Assembly: GCF_003601975.1 (NCBI RefSeq)
Contig: NZ_QZWZ01000003.1
Location: forward strand, 1-64,000
Length of the DNA: 64,000 nt
Direction: 5' to 3'
Origin: Mesorhizobium waimense
GTDB lineage: Bacteria > Pseudomonadota > Alphaproteobacteria > Rhizobiales > Rhizobiaceae
Below are positions 56,563 to 64,000 of this stretch, one piece after another. A program made the translations under genes and the position numbers. The stretch's first letter is position 1; each line of letters opens with the position of its first letter. Below the pieces are notes generated by a model. That model did no database searches and had not been told where the DNA came from. It saw only the letters and a program-made list of their open reading frames with translations.

Positions 56563-58083
56563 ATGAGCGACCAATTTGGCGACCTGTCGAAGATGCTGGA
56601 CATGCTGATGGCCAGCCTACGCGACGTGCTGGACAGGCTGGTCGTCGCTGCTGGCGATCTGGCAGCCACGGCATCGAACTGGTTCGAAGGGTTGGATATG
56701 CCGGCGCGCATCGGATTGGCGGCACTGGCAATCCTTCTGCTCATCCTTGCAGGGCTCGTCCGGCGGCGGTCGCGCGCATTTCGCGACAGCAGCCGCGACC
56801 TGAAGCGCCGGACGCGACCGGCACGGATGCTCGGCTATTTCTCGGCGATAATCTTTGTCGGCGGCGTCGCGGTCTGGTCGAGTGTGGCGCTTCTGGCAAG
56901 CGCCGTCGTCGCCAATGGCGTCGTCAGCCCGGAAGGCTACCGCAAGACCGTCCAGCATCTGGAGGGCGGCATCATCGGGGCTATCCATGTGCGGGAAGGC
57001 GACAAGGTCAGCGCCGGCCAGATACTGATCAGCATGCGGACGACCGATGCGCAAGGGCGCTACGATGAGCTGCATGAACGCTACATTCGCCTGCTGGCGG
57101 TCGAAGCGCGCCTTAGTGCGGAGCTGGCCGGGGACGATCAGATCACCTTTCCCAAGGAGCTGGCGTCGACTGGCAGCGAGGCCGCGCGGAAAATGGCCGC
57201 CGAGGAGCAAGCGTTGCTGCGCAGCCGCCTTGCGACCCGTGAAGGGCGCGAGCAGATCCTCCACAAACGTATCCAGCAGATAGAGGAGCAGAGCAGCGGA
57301 TCCAGGGAAGTTATCGCAGCCGAGGAGGAGCAGCTGGGGCTGATCGACCGCGAGATCGCTTCGGCACAGGAAATGTACAAAAAGGGATTGGAGCGCCTGC
57401 CGCGGATCCTGGCGCTGCAGCGTGCCCAGGCCGACATCCGAGCGAACCAGGCGTCGAACCGGTCGCAGGTCGCGCGCAACGAACAGCAGATCGGCGAGAC
57501 CGAGCTGCAGCTTCTCAATCTGCGGCAGCAGGATAGCGAGACCGCAAACGAGGATCTTGCCAAGGTGCGCGGCAACCTGGCCGAACTGCGCAGCCAGTTG
57601 CCATCACGCCAGGATGTGCTGACCAGGACCGCCATCGTCGCGCCGATCGCAGGAACGGTGATGAATCTGCGTGTCAGGACCGAATCGGGCGTGATTTCCA
57701 GCGGCCAGCCGCTTCTCGATATCGTTCCGAACGAGCCCAACCTGGTCATCGATTCGCGTATCAAGCCAGGCGATATCGACATGGTGCATCCGGACATGCC
57801 GGCTCGCGTGGTGCTGTCGGCCTTTCCGACGCGGCACCTGCCGCAAATCCATGGCTTGCTGACATCGGTGTCGGCAGACCGGCTGACGGACGAGAGGACC
57901 GGAGAGCCCTATTTCCTCGCCAAGGTTAAAGTCGATACAGCCGATCTCGGAAAACTCCATGATGTCAGATTGTCACCTGGCATGCCTGCGGAAGTCATGA
58001 TCCTGACTGGCGAGCACACGCTGCTAGACTATATGCTGGCGCCAGTCCGCGATTCGCTCAATCGCGGATTCAGGGAGCATTAG
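56563..58083 (+). CDS. HlyD-family type I secretion adaptor
   Basis: A 506-residue membrane-fusion protein: RKTVQHLEGGIIGAIHVREGDKVSAGQIL is the lipoyl half, a coiled coil spans about 190-330, and ARTxIVAPIAGTVMNLRVRT-type sequence and the C-terminal beta-barrel follow. It is longer than typical (about 440): before the usual anchor (MLGYFSAIIFVGGVAVWSSVALL) it has an extra helix (MPARIGLAALAILLLILAGLV) and an amphipathic 45-residue head. Starts 3 bases after the exporter gene. No TolC-type outer-membrane gene is in the window. Confidence 0.9.
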   Translation: MSDQFGDLSKMLDMLMASLRDVLDRLVVAAGDLAATASNWFEGLDMPARIGLAALAILLLILAGLVRRRSRAFRDSSRDLKRRTRPARMLGYFSAIIFVGGVAVWSSVALLASAVVANGVVSPEGYRKTVQHLEGGIIGAIHVREGDKVSAGQILISMRTTDAQGRYDELHERYIRLLAVEARLSAELAGDDQITFPKELASTGSEAARKMAAEEQALLRSRLATREGREQILHKRIQQIEEQSSGSREVIAAEEEQLGLIDREIASAQEMYKKGLERLPRILALQRAQADIRANQASNRSQVARNEQQIGETELQLLNLRQQDSETANEDLAKVRGNLAELRSQLPSRQDVLTRTAIVAPIAGTVMNLRVRTESGVISSGQPLLDIVPNEPNLVIDSRIKPGDIDMVHPDMPARVVLSAFPTRHLPQIHGLLTSVSADRLTDERTGEPYFLAKVKVDTADLGKLHDVRLSPGMPAEVMILTGEHTLLDYMLAPVRDSLNRGFREH

Positions 58084-58236
58084 AGTCTTCCACTGTCCCG
58101 TGTCCCGACGCCATCCGATCCTCCCAAAAGCCGCGCCGTCGAGCGATCCGGCTGGATTGTTATGGCATTGGCGACCCCGCGGCCAGCGCGGCCTCAGCCG
58201 CGTCGGAAGCGCCGCTTCGCCGGAACTGGACGATGA

Positions 58237-58429
58237 CTATTCGAACGAATAGGTGAACCCGTCCGCGGAGGCGCCAACAGTGACCTTCGTCATCTTTTCG
58301 CCCTCGAGCGAGCGGTTCAGCACGCCGCGGCTCAGTTCCGGCAGCAGCGTGTTGGTCAGGATGGCGTCGATCATCCGCCTACCGGATTCGGTCTCGGTGC
58401 AGCGCGCCACCAACGTCGGGGCAATCGCT
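58237..58429 (-). pseudogene. tssH: C-terminal fragment of a T6SS ClpV/TssH ATPase
   Basis: On the minus strand the last 64 or so codons read AIAPTLVARCTETESGRRM, IDAILTNTLLPELSRGVLNR and KMTKVTVGASADGFTYSFE, then stop. RCTExESGxRxIDxILTxxLLPELS is characteristic of the C-terminal domain of ClpV. Nothing upstream of it survives: the sequence changes at about 58430 into an HlyD fragment on the other strand. No other T6SS gene is in the window. Confidence 0.72.
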
Positions 58430-58431
58430 CG

Positions 58432-59033
58432 TGCCAGAAGCGCCATCGCAGAGATCGACATGCAGATCTTGAACCTCAACACAGTGAACGAGGCCGTCGA
58501 GGAGTTGAGCAAGGTCGAGGCGGAGTTGTTCGACCTCAGACAGCAGGAGCGTTCCGCCAAGGACGTGCTTGCCCGTACCGATGTCGTCGCACCAGTTGAG
58601 GGCATCGTCATGGACCTGAAGGTCCGCACGGCGGGCGGTGTCGTGAAACCCGGTGAGACATTGATGACGATCGTGCCTCTCGGACAACAACTCGTGGTCG
58701 AGGCTATGGTCAAACCAGAGGATGTCGAGACGATCGCCCCCGGACAGCCCGCGCCCATCAGCTTCCCGGCCTTTGCCCGCTACAACCTGCCGCCACTCGA
58801 CGACGTGGTGGAGATCGTTTCGGCTGATCGCATGGTGGAGGAGCGCAGCGGGGCACCGTATTTCGCCGCGACCGTGTTGATCGACAAGAGCGAACTCGCC
58901 AAGCTGGAGGGCCGCAAGCTGCTGCCCGGCATGTCGAGCGAGGCGATGATCCGTACGGGGTGCCCGCACCGTGCTTTCCTACCTTGCCGAGCCGATCACG
59001 CAGAACTTCCGCCGCGCGATGCGGGAAAAATAG
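58432..59033 (+). pseudogene. Truncated, frameshifted HlyD-family adaptor
   Basis: The C-terminal 200 residues of a second, clearly divergent HlyD protein: AEIDMQILNLNTVNEAVEEL, KDVLARTDVVAPVEGIVMDL, LVVEAMVKPEDVETIAPGQP and RKLLPGMSSEAMIRTG. There the frame breaks in a run of four G (58956-58959); removing one G restores ARTVLSYLAEPITQNFRRAM and a proper TAG at 59031. The lipoyl half and coiled coil are missing. It follows the intact HlyD by about 350 bases and abuts the ClpV fragment. Confidence 0.82.
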
Positions 59034-59232
59034 CCGTGGGCCGCCTCACGAATTCTTTGTCTGATTTATCTGACTGGACAAAAGACCGGCCCGACTATGG
59101 GCCGATCATGGCGCCATCGGGCCGCCACGACACGGAAACAAGGCCCTTCGCATTCCACCGCTCCCCAGCAGCGCCAAAGTAAAACACCTGATCCGGAACC
59201 GAAACGCGGGACGCGCATTTTAGCTTTAGCTG

Positions 59233-60672
59233 GTGGTCCGCTACGGCTGGCAGGCTATTGTTCGAACAGTGAGATTGCACTTGAATTTCATTCATCAGGC
59301 GGGTGGGCTTCCGGGGAACTCTGCCGAGCTGATGCAGGGGTTGCCCGTCGCTGTCTATACGACCGACAAGCAGGGCCACATCACGTTCTTCAATGAGGCG
59401 GCGGCTGAACTCTGGGGGCATCGCCCGGTCCTCGGCAAGGACCAATGGTGCGGATCCTGGAAGCTTCGTCACCTAGACGGCCGCATCATGGAGCATGACG
59501 AATGCCCGATGGCGATCGCCCTGCGTGAAGAGCGCGATGTCCGCTGGGGCCAGGCGATCGCCGAACGGCCTGACGGCGAGTTTATGCCGTTCAGGGCGCA
59601 CCCGGTTCTGCTGCGCGATAAAAGGGGCAACGTCGTGGGCGCCATGAACACGCTCATCGACCTGCGCATGCAGACGCAGGCCGACGAGGCCCGGACGCGC
59701 CTTGCGGCAATCGTCGAATCGTCGATGGACGCAATCATTTCGAAGGACATCAACGGCATCATCACCAGCTGGAACGATGCGGCGGAACGCCTGTTCGGCT
59801 ACACGCCCGCCGAGGCGATCGGCCGGCCGGTGACGATGCTCATCCCACCCGACCACCTTGACGAGGAAGTCTCGATCATCAGCCGCATACGCGCCGGCGA
59901 GCGTGTGCCGTCCTACGAAACGGTCCGCCAACGCAAGGACGGCTCGCGCGTTCCGGTGTCGCTCACCGTTTCGCCGATCCGCGACGGCATCGGCCGTATC
60001 ATTGGCGCCTCGAAGATCGCGCGCGACATCAGCTCCACCAAGGAGAGCGAGCGGCGCATCCGGCTGCTCATGCGCGAAGTCAACCATCGGGTGAAGAACC
60101 AGTATTCGGTCATCATCTCGATGATCCGCGAAACCACCAAGAAGACCAGCTCGCCGCAGGCTTTCCTCGACCAGGTGCGCGCGCGGATCATGGCGCTTTC
60201 GGAATCCCACGACCTTCTCGTCAACGCCGAGTGGCGGGGCGCCACGGTCGCCGAACTGGTCGGAGCCCAGATCAGACCGTTCGCGGCGCAGGACCGGGTC
60301 TCGGTGAGCGGGCCGTTGATCGTGCTCGCGCCGAACGCGGTGCAGTATCTCGGCATTGCCTTTCACGAACTTGCCACCAATTCGGCAAAGCATGGCGCCC
60401 TGTCGCATCATGCGGGACGGGTCGAAATCGCATGGCAGGTGACCGATGGAACTGACAGCGCCGGCATGTTCCGCCTGGTGTGGCGCGAGCTGGGCGGGCC
60501 GATCGTGGACGGCATGGCGCGCCAGGGTTTCGGCACGGTTGTCCTCAAGCGGGTCGCGCCGCAGGCTCTCAGGGGCACGAGCAGCCTGGAATTCGACAAA
60601 CAGGGGGTTGTCTGGTCGATCGAGGCGCCGTTGTCCTCGGTGGAACCGTCCTTCGCTGCCGCCTCGGCCTAA
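59233..60672 (+). CDS. PAS-domain HWE-family sensor histidine kinase
   Basis: A 479-residue kinase without membrane segments. Two PAS domains (about 33-150, LPVAVYTTDKQGHITFFNEAAAELWG; about 155-275, AIISKDINGIITSWNDAAERLFGYTPAEAIGRP) lead to the HWE core: phospho-accepting His in MREVNHRVKNQYSVII, ATP site HELATNSAKHGALS, and the diagnostic W-x-E in LVWRELGGP, with GFGTVVLKR near the end. GTG 59233 has no strong ribosome site; ATG 59332 is an alternative. These kinases often act in stress or light/redox sensing in rhizobia; the partner is unknown. The 199 bases upstream hold no gene I can support. Confidence 0.88.
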   Translation: MVRYGWQAIVRTVRLHLNFIHQAGGLPGNSAELMQGLPVAVYTTDKQGHITFFNEAAAELWGHRPVLGKDQWCGSWKLRHLDGRIMEHDECPMAIALREERDVRWGQAIAERPDGEFMPFRAHPVLLRDKRGNVVGAMNTLIDLRMQTQADEARTRLAAIVESSMDAIISKDINGIITSWNDAAERLFGYTPAEAIGRPVTMLIPPDHLDEEVSIISRIRAGERVPSYETVRQRKDGSRVPVSLTVSPIRDGIGRIIGASKIARDISSTKESERRIRLLMREVNHRVKNQYSVIISMIRETTKKTSSPQAFLDQVRARIMALSESHDLLVNAEWRGATVAELVGAQIRPFAAQDRVSVSGPLIVLAPNAVQYLGIAFHELATNSAKHGALSHHAGRVEIAWQVTDGTDSAGMFRLVWRELGGPIVDGMARQGFGTVVLKRVAPQALRGTSSLEFDKQGVVWSIEAPLSSVEPSFAAASA

Positions 60673-60734
60673 GCACCTTCGCGCTGCCCGAGTTGAACCG
60701 CCGTCCGGCGGTCCCGCATGCTTGTCCGCAACAC

Positions 60735-61064
60735 CTATCGCATCTGGGCCTGGCGACGATCGGGTAGAGCGGACCTGTCGATATCCGGAGCACCCTCCCC
60801 AGGCAGTCTCTCGCTGGCTTCATCCAACACGTCCGACTGCGGGAGTATGGCGGTCAGGCCGTCGAATTCCATGGGCGCCCCATAAAGCTGGGACACTTGC
60901 ACGACAAGGCACTCGATGTCTTCAAGCGCAATGTTTTCGGAGAGATTGCGCCGCCGCACCTCCTCGGCCACGGCGGCGACATTGATTATGCCGCGCGAGT
61001 GTAGCGCCGCCACGACCTGACCATTGAGATCCTCCCGCAATTGAGCCGAATATCCGTAGCGCAT
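60735..61064 (-). CDS. Small conserved-looking cytoplasmic protein, 109 residues
   Basis: Helical, charged N-terminal two-thirds (MRYGYSAQLREDLNGQVVAALH, INVAAVAEEVRRRNLSENIAL, EDIECLVVQVSQLYG) and a loose acidic/proline tail. The helix-turn-helix-like VAAVAEEVRRRN is weak. AAAGAGG before the ATG supports it as a gene. Family not recognised. Confidence 0.65.
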   Translation of the reverse strand: MRYGYSAQLREDLNGQVVAALHSRGIINVAAVAEEVRRRNLSENIALEDIECLVVQVSQLYGAPMEFDGLTAILPQSDVLDEASERLPGEGAPDIDRSALPDRRQAQMR

Positions 61065-61334
61065 GGGGAACCTCTTTCACGACCTGTTTTCCTTGAGTAT
61101 CAAGCATGCACCACAAACGGTCTGCCCACAAGATAAATATCCATAATTCACTATTAAAATCAATTAGTTAGTAGAATTTGCCGATCGCGCAATAAACGCC
61201 TGTTGCTCGTCGTTGGGCTTGTACGTCGGCCGCTGTTCCAGCGCTCTTGACGCCGATGGCGGTAAGCGCTAACTCTACTGTCATTGAGGCAAATACTAAC
61301 TTGTCTCGTTTCGTTTCCTGCGATGGAGGCGTCA

Positions 61335-61568
61335 ATGGCCGACTTGGAACGACCCGAACGGCTGCAGATCATGCTGACGGCCGAGGAATTGGCTGCCCTG
61401 GAAAACTGGCGCTTCGAAAAACGCATGCCAAGCCGCTCGGCCGCAGTTCGAGAACTGCTGCGCCGGGGCCTTGACGCAGATGGGTTCTTGATGGCGGCGC
61501 AAGGGTCCAAGTCCCAGGATTTTGGGATTCTGCCCGATTCCGTAGTAACCGACGGACCGGCTGACTAG
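61335..61568 (+). CDS. Ribbon-helix-helix-like small protein
   Basis: A 77-residue protein: RPERLQIMLTAEELAALENWRF and KRMPSRSAAVRELLRRGL have the strand-helix-helix pattern of MetJ/Arc-type DNA-binding proteins, with SRSAAVRELL as second helix. GGAGG 6 bases before ATG 61335 fixes the start; an open frame begins at 61284. No toxin gene lies next to it, so an antitoxin role is not supported. The 270 bases upstream (61065-61334) hold no other gene. Confidence 0.72.
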   Translation: MADLERPERLQIMLTAEELAALENWRFEKRMPSRSAAVRELLRRGLDADGFLMAAQGSKSQDFGILPDSVVTDGPAD

Positions 61569-61637
61569 GCGCAGGATCTACAAGGTCGCTTACAAGAGCC
61601 CGGCGCGAGCTGGCGGTACTGGACTTAACGACGCAGA

Positions 61638-63131
61638 TCAGTCGGTCCGGATCCAGACGCCCTTGGTGTTCAGATATTCGTCGAGGTGCTCGGCCCCGCC
61701 TTCACGGCCGTAGCCGCTCATCTTGTAGCCGCCGAACGGCACCGCCGGGTCGAGCGCGTGATAGGTGTTAACCCAGACCGACCCGGCGCGCAGGCGGTTA
61801 GCCAGCTGATGCGCCTTGCCGACATCGCGCGTGAACACGCCTGCGGCGAGCCCATAGGGCGTATCGTTGCCGCGCCGCACCGCCTCGTCCAGCGTGTCGA
61901 AAGGCAGCGCCGAGATGACCGGGCCAAAAATCTCCTCCCTGGCGATGCGCATGTCGTCGGTGACGCCGGAGAAGACGCCGGGCGTGATGAAGTTTCCCGA
62001 ACCAAGCGCGCCTTCGGTGATGCGCGTGCCGCCGGTCAGCAGCCTGGCGCCTTGCCGCGTGCCGTCCTCGATGAAGCCGGTGACGCGTTCGAGCTGCCGG
62101 GGCGAGATCAGCGGCCCGATCTCGGTTGCGGGATCGGCGCCGTCGCCGATCCTGAGCTTTGCCGCAAAGGCCGCGACCCGCTCGACGAAATCCTCGTAGA
62201 TCGGCCGTTCGACGAAAAGCCTAGAGCCGGCGATGCAGATCTGGCCGGAATTGGCGAAGACCGACATCGCCGCCACCGGCACGGCGCGATCGATATCGGC
62301 GTCGGCGCAGACGATCACCGGCGACTTGCCGCCAAGCTCGAGCGAAACGCGCTTCATGTTGGAGGCCGAGGCGCGCAGGATGTTCTGGCCCGTGGCGGTG
62401 GACCCGGTGAAGACCACCTTGTCGACATCCATATGGGCGGCCAAAGGCGCGCCGGCTTCAGTGCCGGTGCCGGTGACGACGTTGACGACGCCGTCCGGCA
62501 CGCCCGCTTCCAGCATCAGGTCGGCGATCAAAAGCGGTGTCAGCGGCGCCTCTTCCGAGGGCTTGAGCACGATTGTGCAGCCGGTGGCTAAAGCCGGGCC
62601 GATCTTCCAGATCGAGGCGGCGGTCGGCGCGTTCCAGGGAATGATGGCGCCGACGACGCCGACCGGCTCCTTGCGCGTATAGGAGACGATGTCGCCCGGC
62701 AGCGAATTGCCGATCGTGTGGCCGTGGATGGACGTGGCCATGCCGGCATAGAAGCGCAGCATGCCGAGCACGCGGTTCCGATTGGCGAGCGTGCGCGCGA
62801 TGGGCATGCCCATGTCGGTGGTGTCGGAAAGCGCGATCTCCTCCCAGTGGCGCTCCATGAGATCGGCGATCTTCAAAAGCAGAAGCTGGCGCTCATAGGG
62901 CTTGAACCGGCTCCACGGCCCGTCGAAGGCGCGGCGGGCGGCGGCAACCGCAAGGTCGATATCCTTGGAATCGGCTTGCGGCACGGTGCCGATCACCGCG
63001 CCGGTGGCAGGATTGCGCGTCTCGAAAGTGCGACCGCTTGCGGCATCACACCATTTGCCGTCGATCAGCATCTGGCGATGCCGGCCGTCGATGGGCGTGC
63101 GCAAGGATAAATCTCTGGCAGATGCCGTCAT
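61638..63131 (-). CDS. NAD(P)-dependent aldehyde dehydrogenase
   Basis: A 497-residue ALDH-superfamily enzyme that oxidises aldehydes to acids. Catalytic C299 (NSGQICIAGSR) and general base E265 (VSLELGGKSP) are present, with the cofactor site IIPWNAPTAASIWKIGPALA and TGSTATGQ. Closest to the broad ALDH2/betaine/phenylacetaldehyde groups; substrate cannot be named. It is 94 bases downstream of a LysR gene on the same strand, which may control it. Confidence 0.92.
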   Translation of the reverse strand: MTASARDLSLRTPIDGRHRQMLIDGKWCDAASGRTFETRNPATGAVIGTVPQADSKDIDLAVAAARRAFDGPWSRFKPYERQLLLLKIADLMERHWEEIALSDTTDMGMPIARTLANRNRVLGMLRFYAGMATSIHGHTIGNSLPGDIVSYTRKEPVGVVGAIIPWNAPTAASIWKIGPALATGCTIVLKPSEEAPLTPLLIADLMLEAGVPDGVVNVVTGTGTEAGAPLAAHMDVDKVVFTGSTATGQNILRASASNMKRVSLELGGKSPVIVCADADIDRAVPVAAMSVFANSGQICIAGSRLFVERPIYEDFVERVAAFAAKLRIGDGADPATEIGPLISPRQLERVTGFIEDGTRQGARLLTGGTRITEGALGSGNFITPGVFSGVTDDMRIAREEIFGPVISALPFDTLDEAVRRGNDTPYGLAAGVFTRDVGKAHQLANRLRAGSVWVNTYHALDPAVPFGGYKMSGYGREGGAEHLDEYLNTKGVWIRTD

Positions 63132-63225
63132 CTTGCAAATCCCGATTTTCGGATGGGCTCAGCCTAGATGAAGACCGTCATTCAGAGTAGCACCGATGAT
63201 AAAGCTTGCCGCCGAAAAGCTGATT

Positions 63226-64000
63226 TTAAACCTCGGCGGGATTGGCACGTAATGCGTCATCGAACGCTCCGACGATGGCCTTGATCAGCCGTCCCGTGAT
63301 CCTGTCCTTCTGCCACAACGCGGTCATCTCGACGGGTGACGACTGCCAATCAGGCAGGACAGGAACAAGCGCGCCGATTGCCATGGCGTCCTCGATCAGG
63401 AAGTTCGGCAGATTGGCGATGCCAAGTCCGGCGCGCGCTGCGTCGACGAGAATGGTCTGGCGGTTTGCGGCAAAGCCGATCCGGGGGCGTATGATTGCGC
63501 GTGTCCCGTGAGTATTTTTCAGATCCCATTCGACCAGATCGCGGCGGATCGCAAGGGCCGGCAGCATCTCCAGATCCTGTGGCGTGCTCAGGTCTGGATG
63601 TTCGGCGAGGAAGCCCGGGCTCGCGACCAGCGCGCGCGGCAGATCGGCGATTTTCCTGAACATCAGTTCGGAGTCCGCAACCGGTCCCATGCGAACGACC
63701 AGATCGTATCCTTCCTCGATCAGAGAGACCCTGCGATCGGCCAGCGTCATCTCTATCGTGACGTCGGGATAACTGGTCTTGAAGCCGATCAGCGCCGGAG
63801 CAAGAACCGCGGTCGCCATGTCTGGGGGAAGCGACAGGCGCACTGTGCCCGACAGCGCGACGCGCTCATCCTGAACCTCGGCAACAGCCTGCTCGGCCAG
63901 CATGAAGGCGGCCTGGCCGCGCTCGAAGAGTTGCTGGCCCTGCTCGGTCAGCACCACGCCCTTCTTTGTCCGGCGCGCCAGCCGGACGTTCAGCGTCTCT
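63226..64000 (-). CDS. LysR-family regulator, 5' end beyond window
   Basis: At least 257 residues of a LysR regulator of the CrgA/PecT type. The visible N-terminal part ETLNVRLARRTKKGVVLTEQ is the end of the helix-turn-helix region, and the frame is open to base 64000, so about 40 residues are outside. The substrate-binding domain follows: GTVRLSLPPDMATAVLAPAL, DRRVSLIEEGYDLVVRMGPV and LPNFLIEDAMAIGALVPVLP. Likely regulator of the aldehyde dehydrogenase or of genes beyond the edge. Confidence 0.88.
   Translation of the reverse strand, partial: ETLNVRLARRTKKGVVLTEQGQQLFERGQAAFMLAEQAVAEVQDERVALSGTVRLSLPPDMATAVLAPALIGFKTSYPDVTIEMTLADRRVSLIEEGYDLVVRMGPVADSELMFRKIADLPRALVASPGFLAEHPDLSTPQDLEMLPALAIRRDLVEWDLKNTHGTRAIIRPRIGFAANRQTILVDAARAGLGIANLPNFLIEDAMAIGALVPVLPDWQSSPVEMTALWQKDRITGRLIKAIVGAFDDALRANPAEV

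Noticed and set aside
61335..61568. Antitoxin of a toxin-antitoxin pair
   Set aside because: No adjacent small toxin gene. The neighbours are a divergent unrelated protein and an aldehyde dehydrogenase.

Overview
The window is GC-rich, densely coded DNA with short intergenic gaps. Gene families, codon bias and operon style point to an alphaproteobacterium of the Hyphomicrobiales, most like a Mesorhizobium or close relative. That placement is inferred from gene content; no rRNA or tRNA gene was seen. It reads as chromosomal accessory DNA rich in nutrient uptake and regulator genes.

Layout. (1) 0.2-6.7 kb: a MarR/HpaR-type regulator; a minus-strand metQ-metN-metI methionine importer operon ending in a 2-oxoglutarate/Fe(II) oxygenase with a hairpin terminator; an SDR that lacks the catalytic Tyr; and a YfcG-type GST. 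(2) 6.9-18.5 kb: a peptidoglycan-recycling locus with a MurR-like RpiR regulator, a MurA paralogue, a GlcNAc kinase, MurQ, an Opp/Dpp-type importer with a fused double ATPase, a beta-lactamase-fold hydrolase and AnmK. Two near-identical 15-bp palindromes, each just upstream of a TTGACA, mark the regulator/murA and murQ promoters. (3) 18.5-21.3 kb: GNAT, MFS exporter, divergent Lrp regulator with a palindrome between them, and a nucleoside deaminase. (4) 21.5-27.2 kb: a GatZ/KbaZ-like protein plus PfkB kinase (tagatose-type), a divergent LacI regulator, an esterase and a Gfo/Idh dehydrogenase.

(5) 27.2-45.5 kb is the most interesting part. An older sugar operon (promoter at 27.27 kb; two TIM-barrel isomerases, Gfo/Idh, alpha/beta hydrolase, RPE-like epimerase, ROK kinase, ABC ATPase) appears to have lost its own importer. 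About 7.2 kb holding deoR, an LsrF-like aldolase, a PfkB kinase and a complete ABC importer now sits between a short 5' remnant and the frameshifted C-terminal tail of the lost permease. The old ATPase at the operon end is a pseudogene with at least five lesions. A second, ribose-type ABC operon starts at 41.6 kb behind a promoter/leader about 80% identical to the one at 27.27 kb.

(6) 45.5-50.4 kb: a membrane-anchored DJ-1/PfpI protein divergent from a GlxA-type regulator, a small secreted protein, and a LysR regulator with a perfect 19-bp palindrome divergent from a DsbA-like and an NAD(P)-binding protein. (7) 50.6-59.0 kb: a type I secretion locus with a LuxR-type regulator whose receiver domain has lost its phosphorylation residues, a 1013-residue secreted repeat protein carrying two near-identical 660-bp segments, an ABC exporter, an HlyD adaptor, and fragments of a T6SS ClpV gene and a second HlyD gene abutting each other. 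(8) 59.2-64 kb: an HWE histidine kinase, two small conserved proteins, an aldehyde dehydrogenase and a LysR gene cut by the window end.
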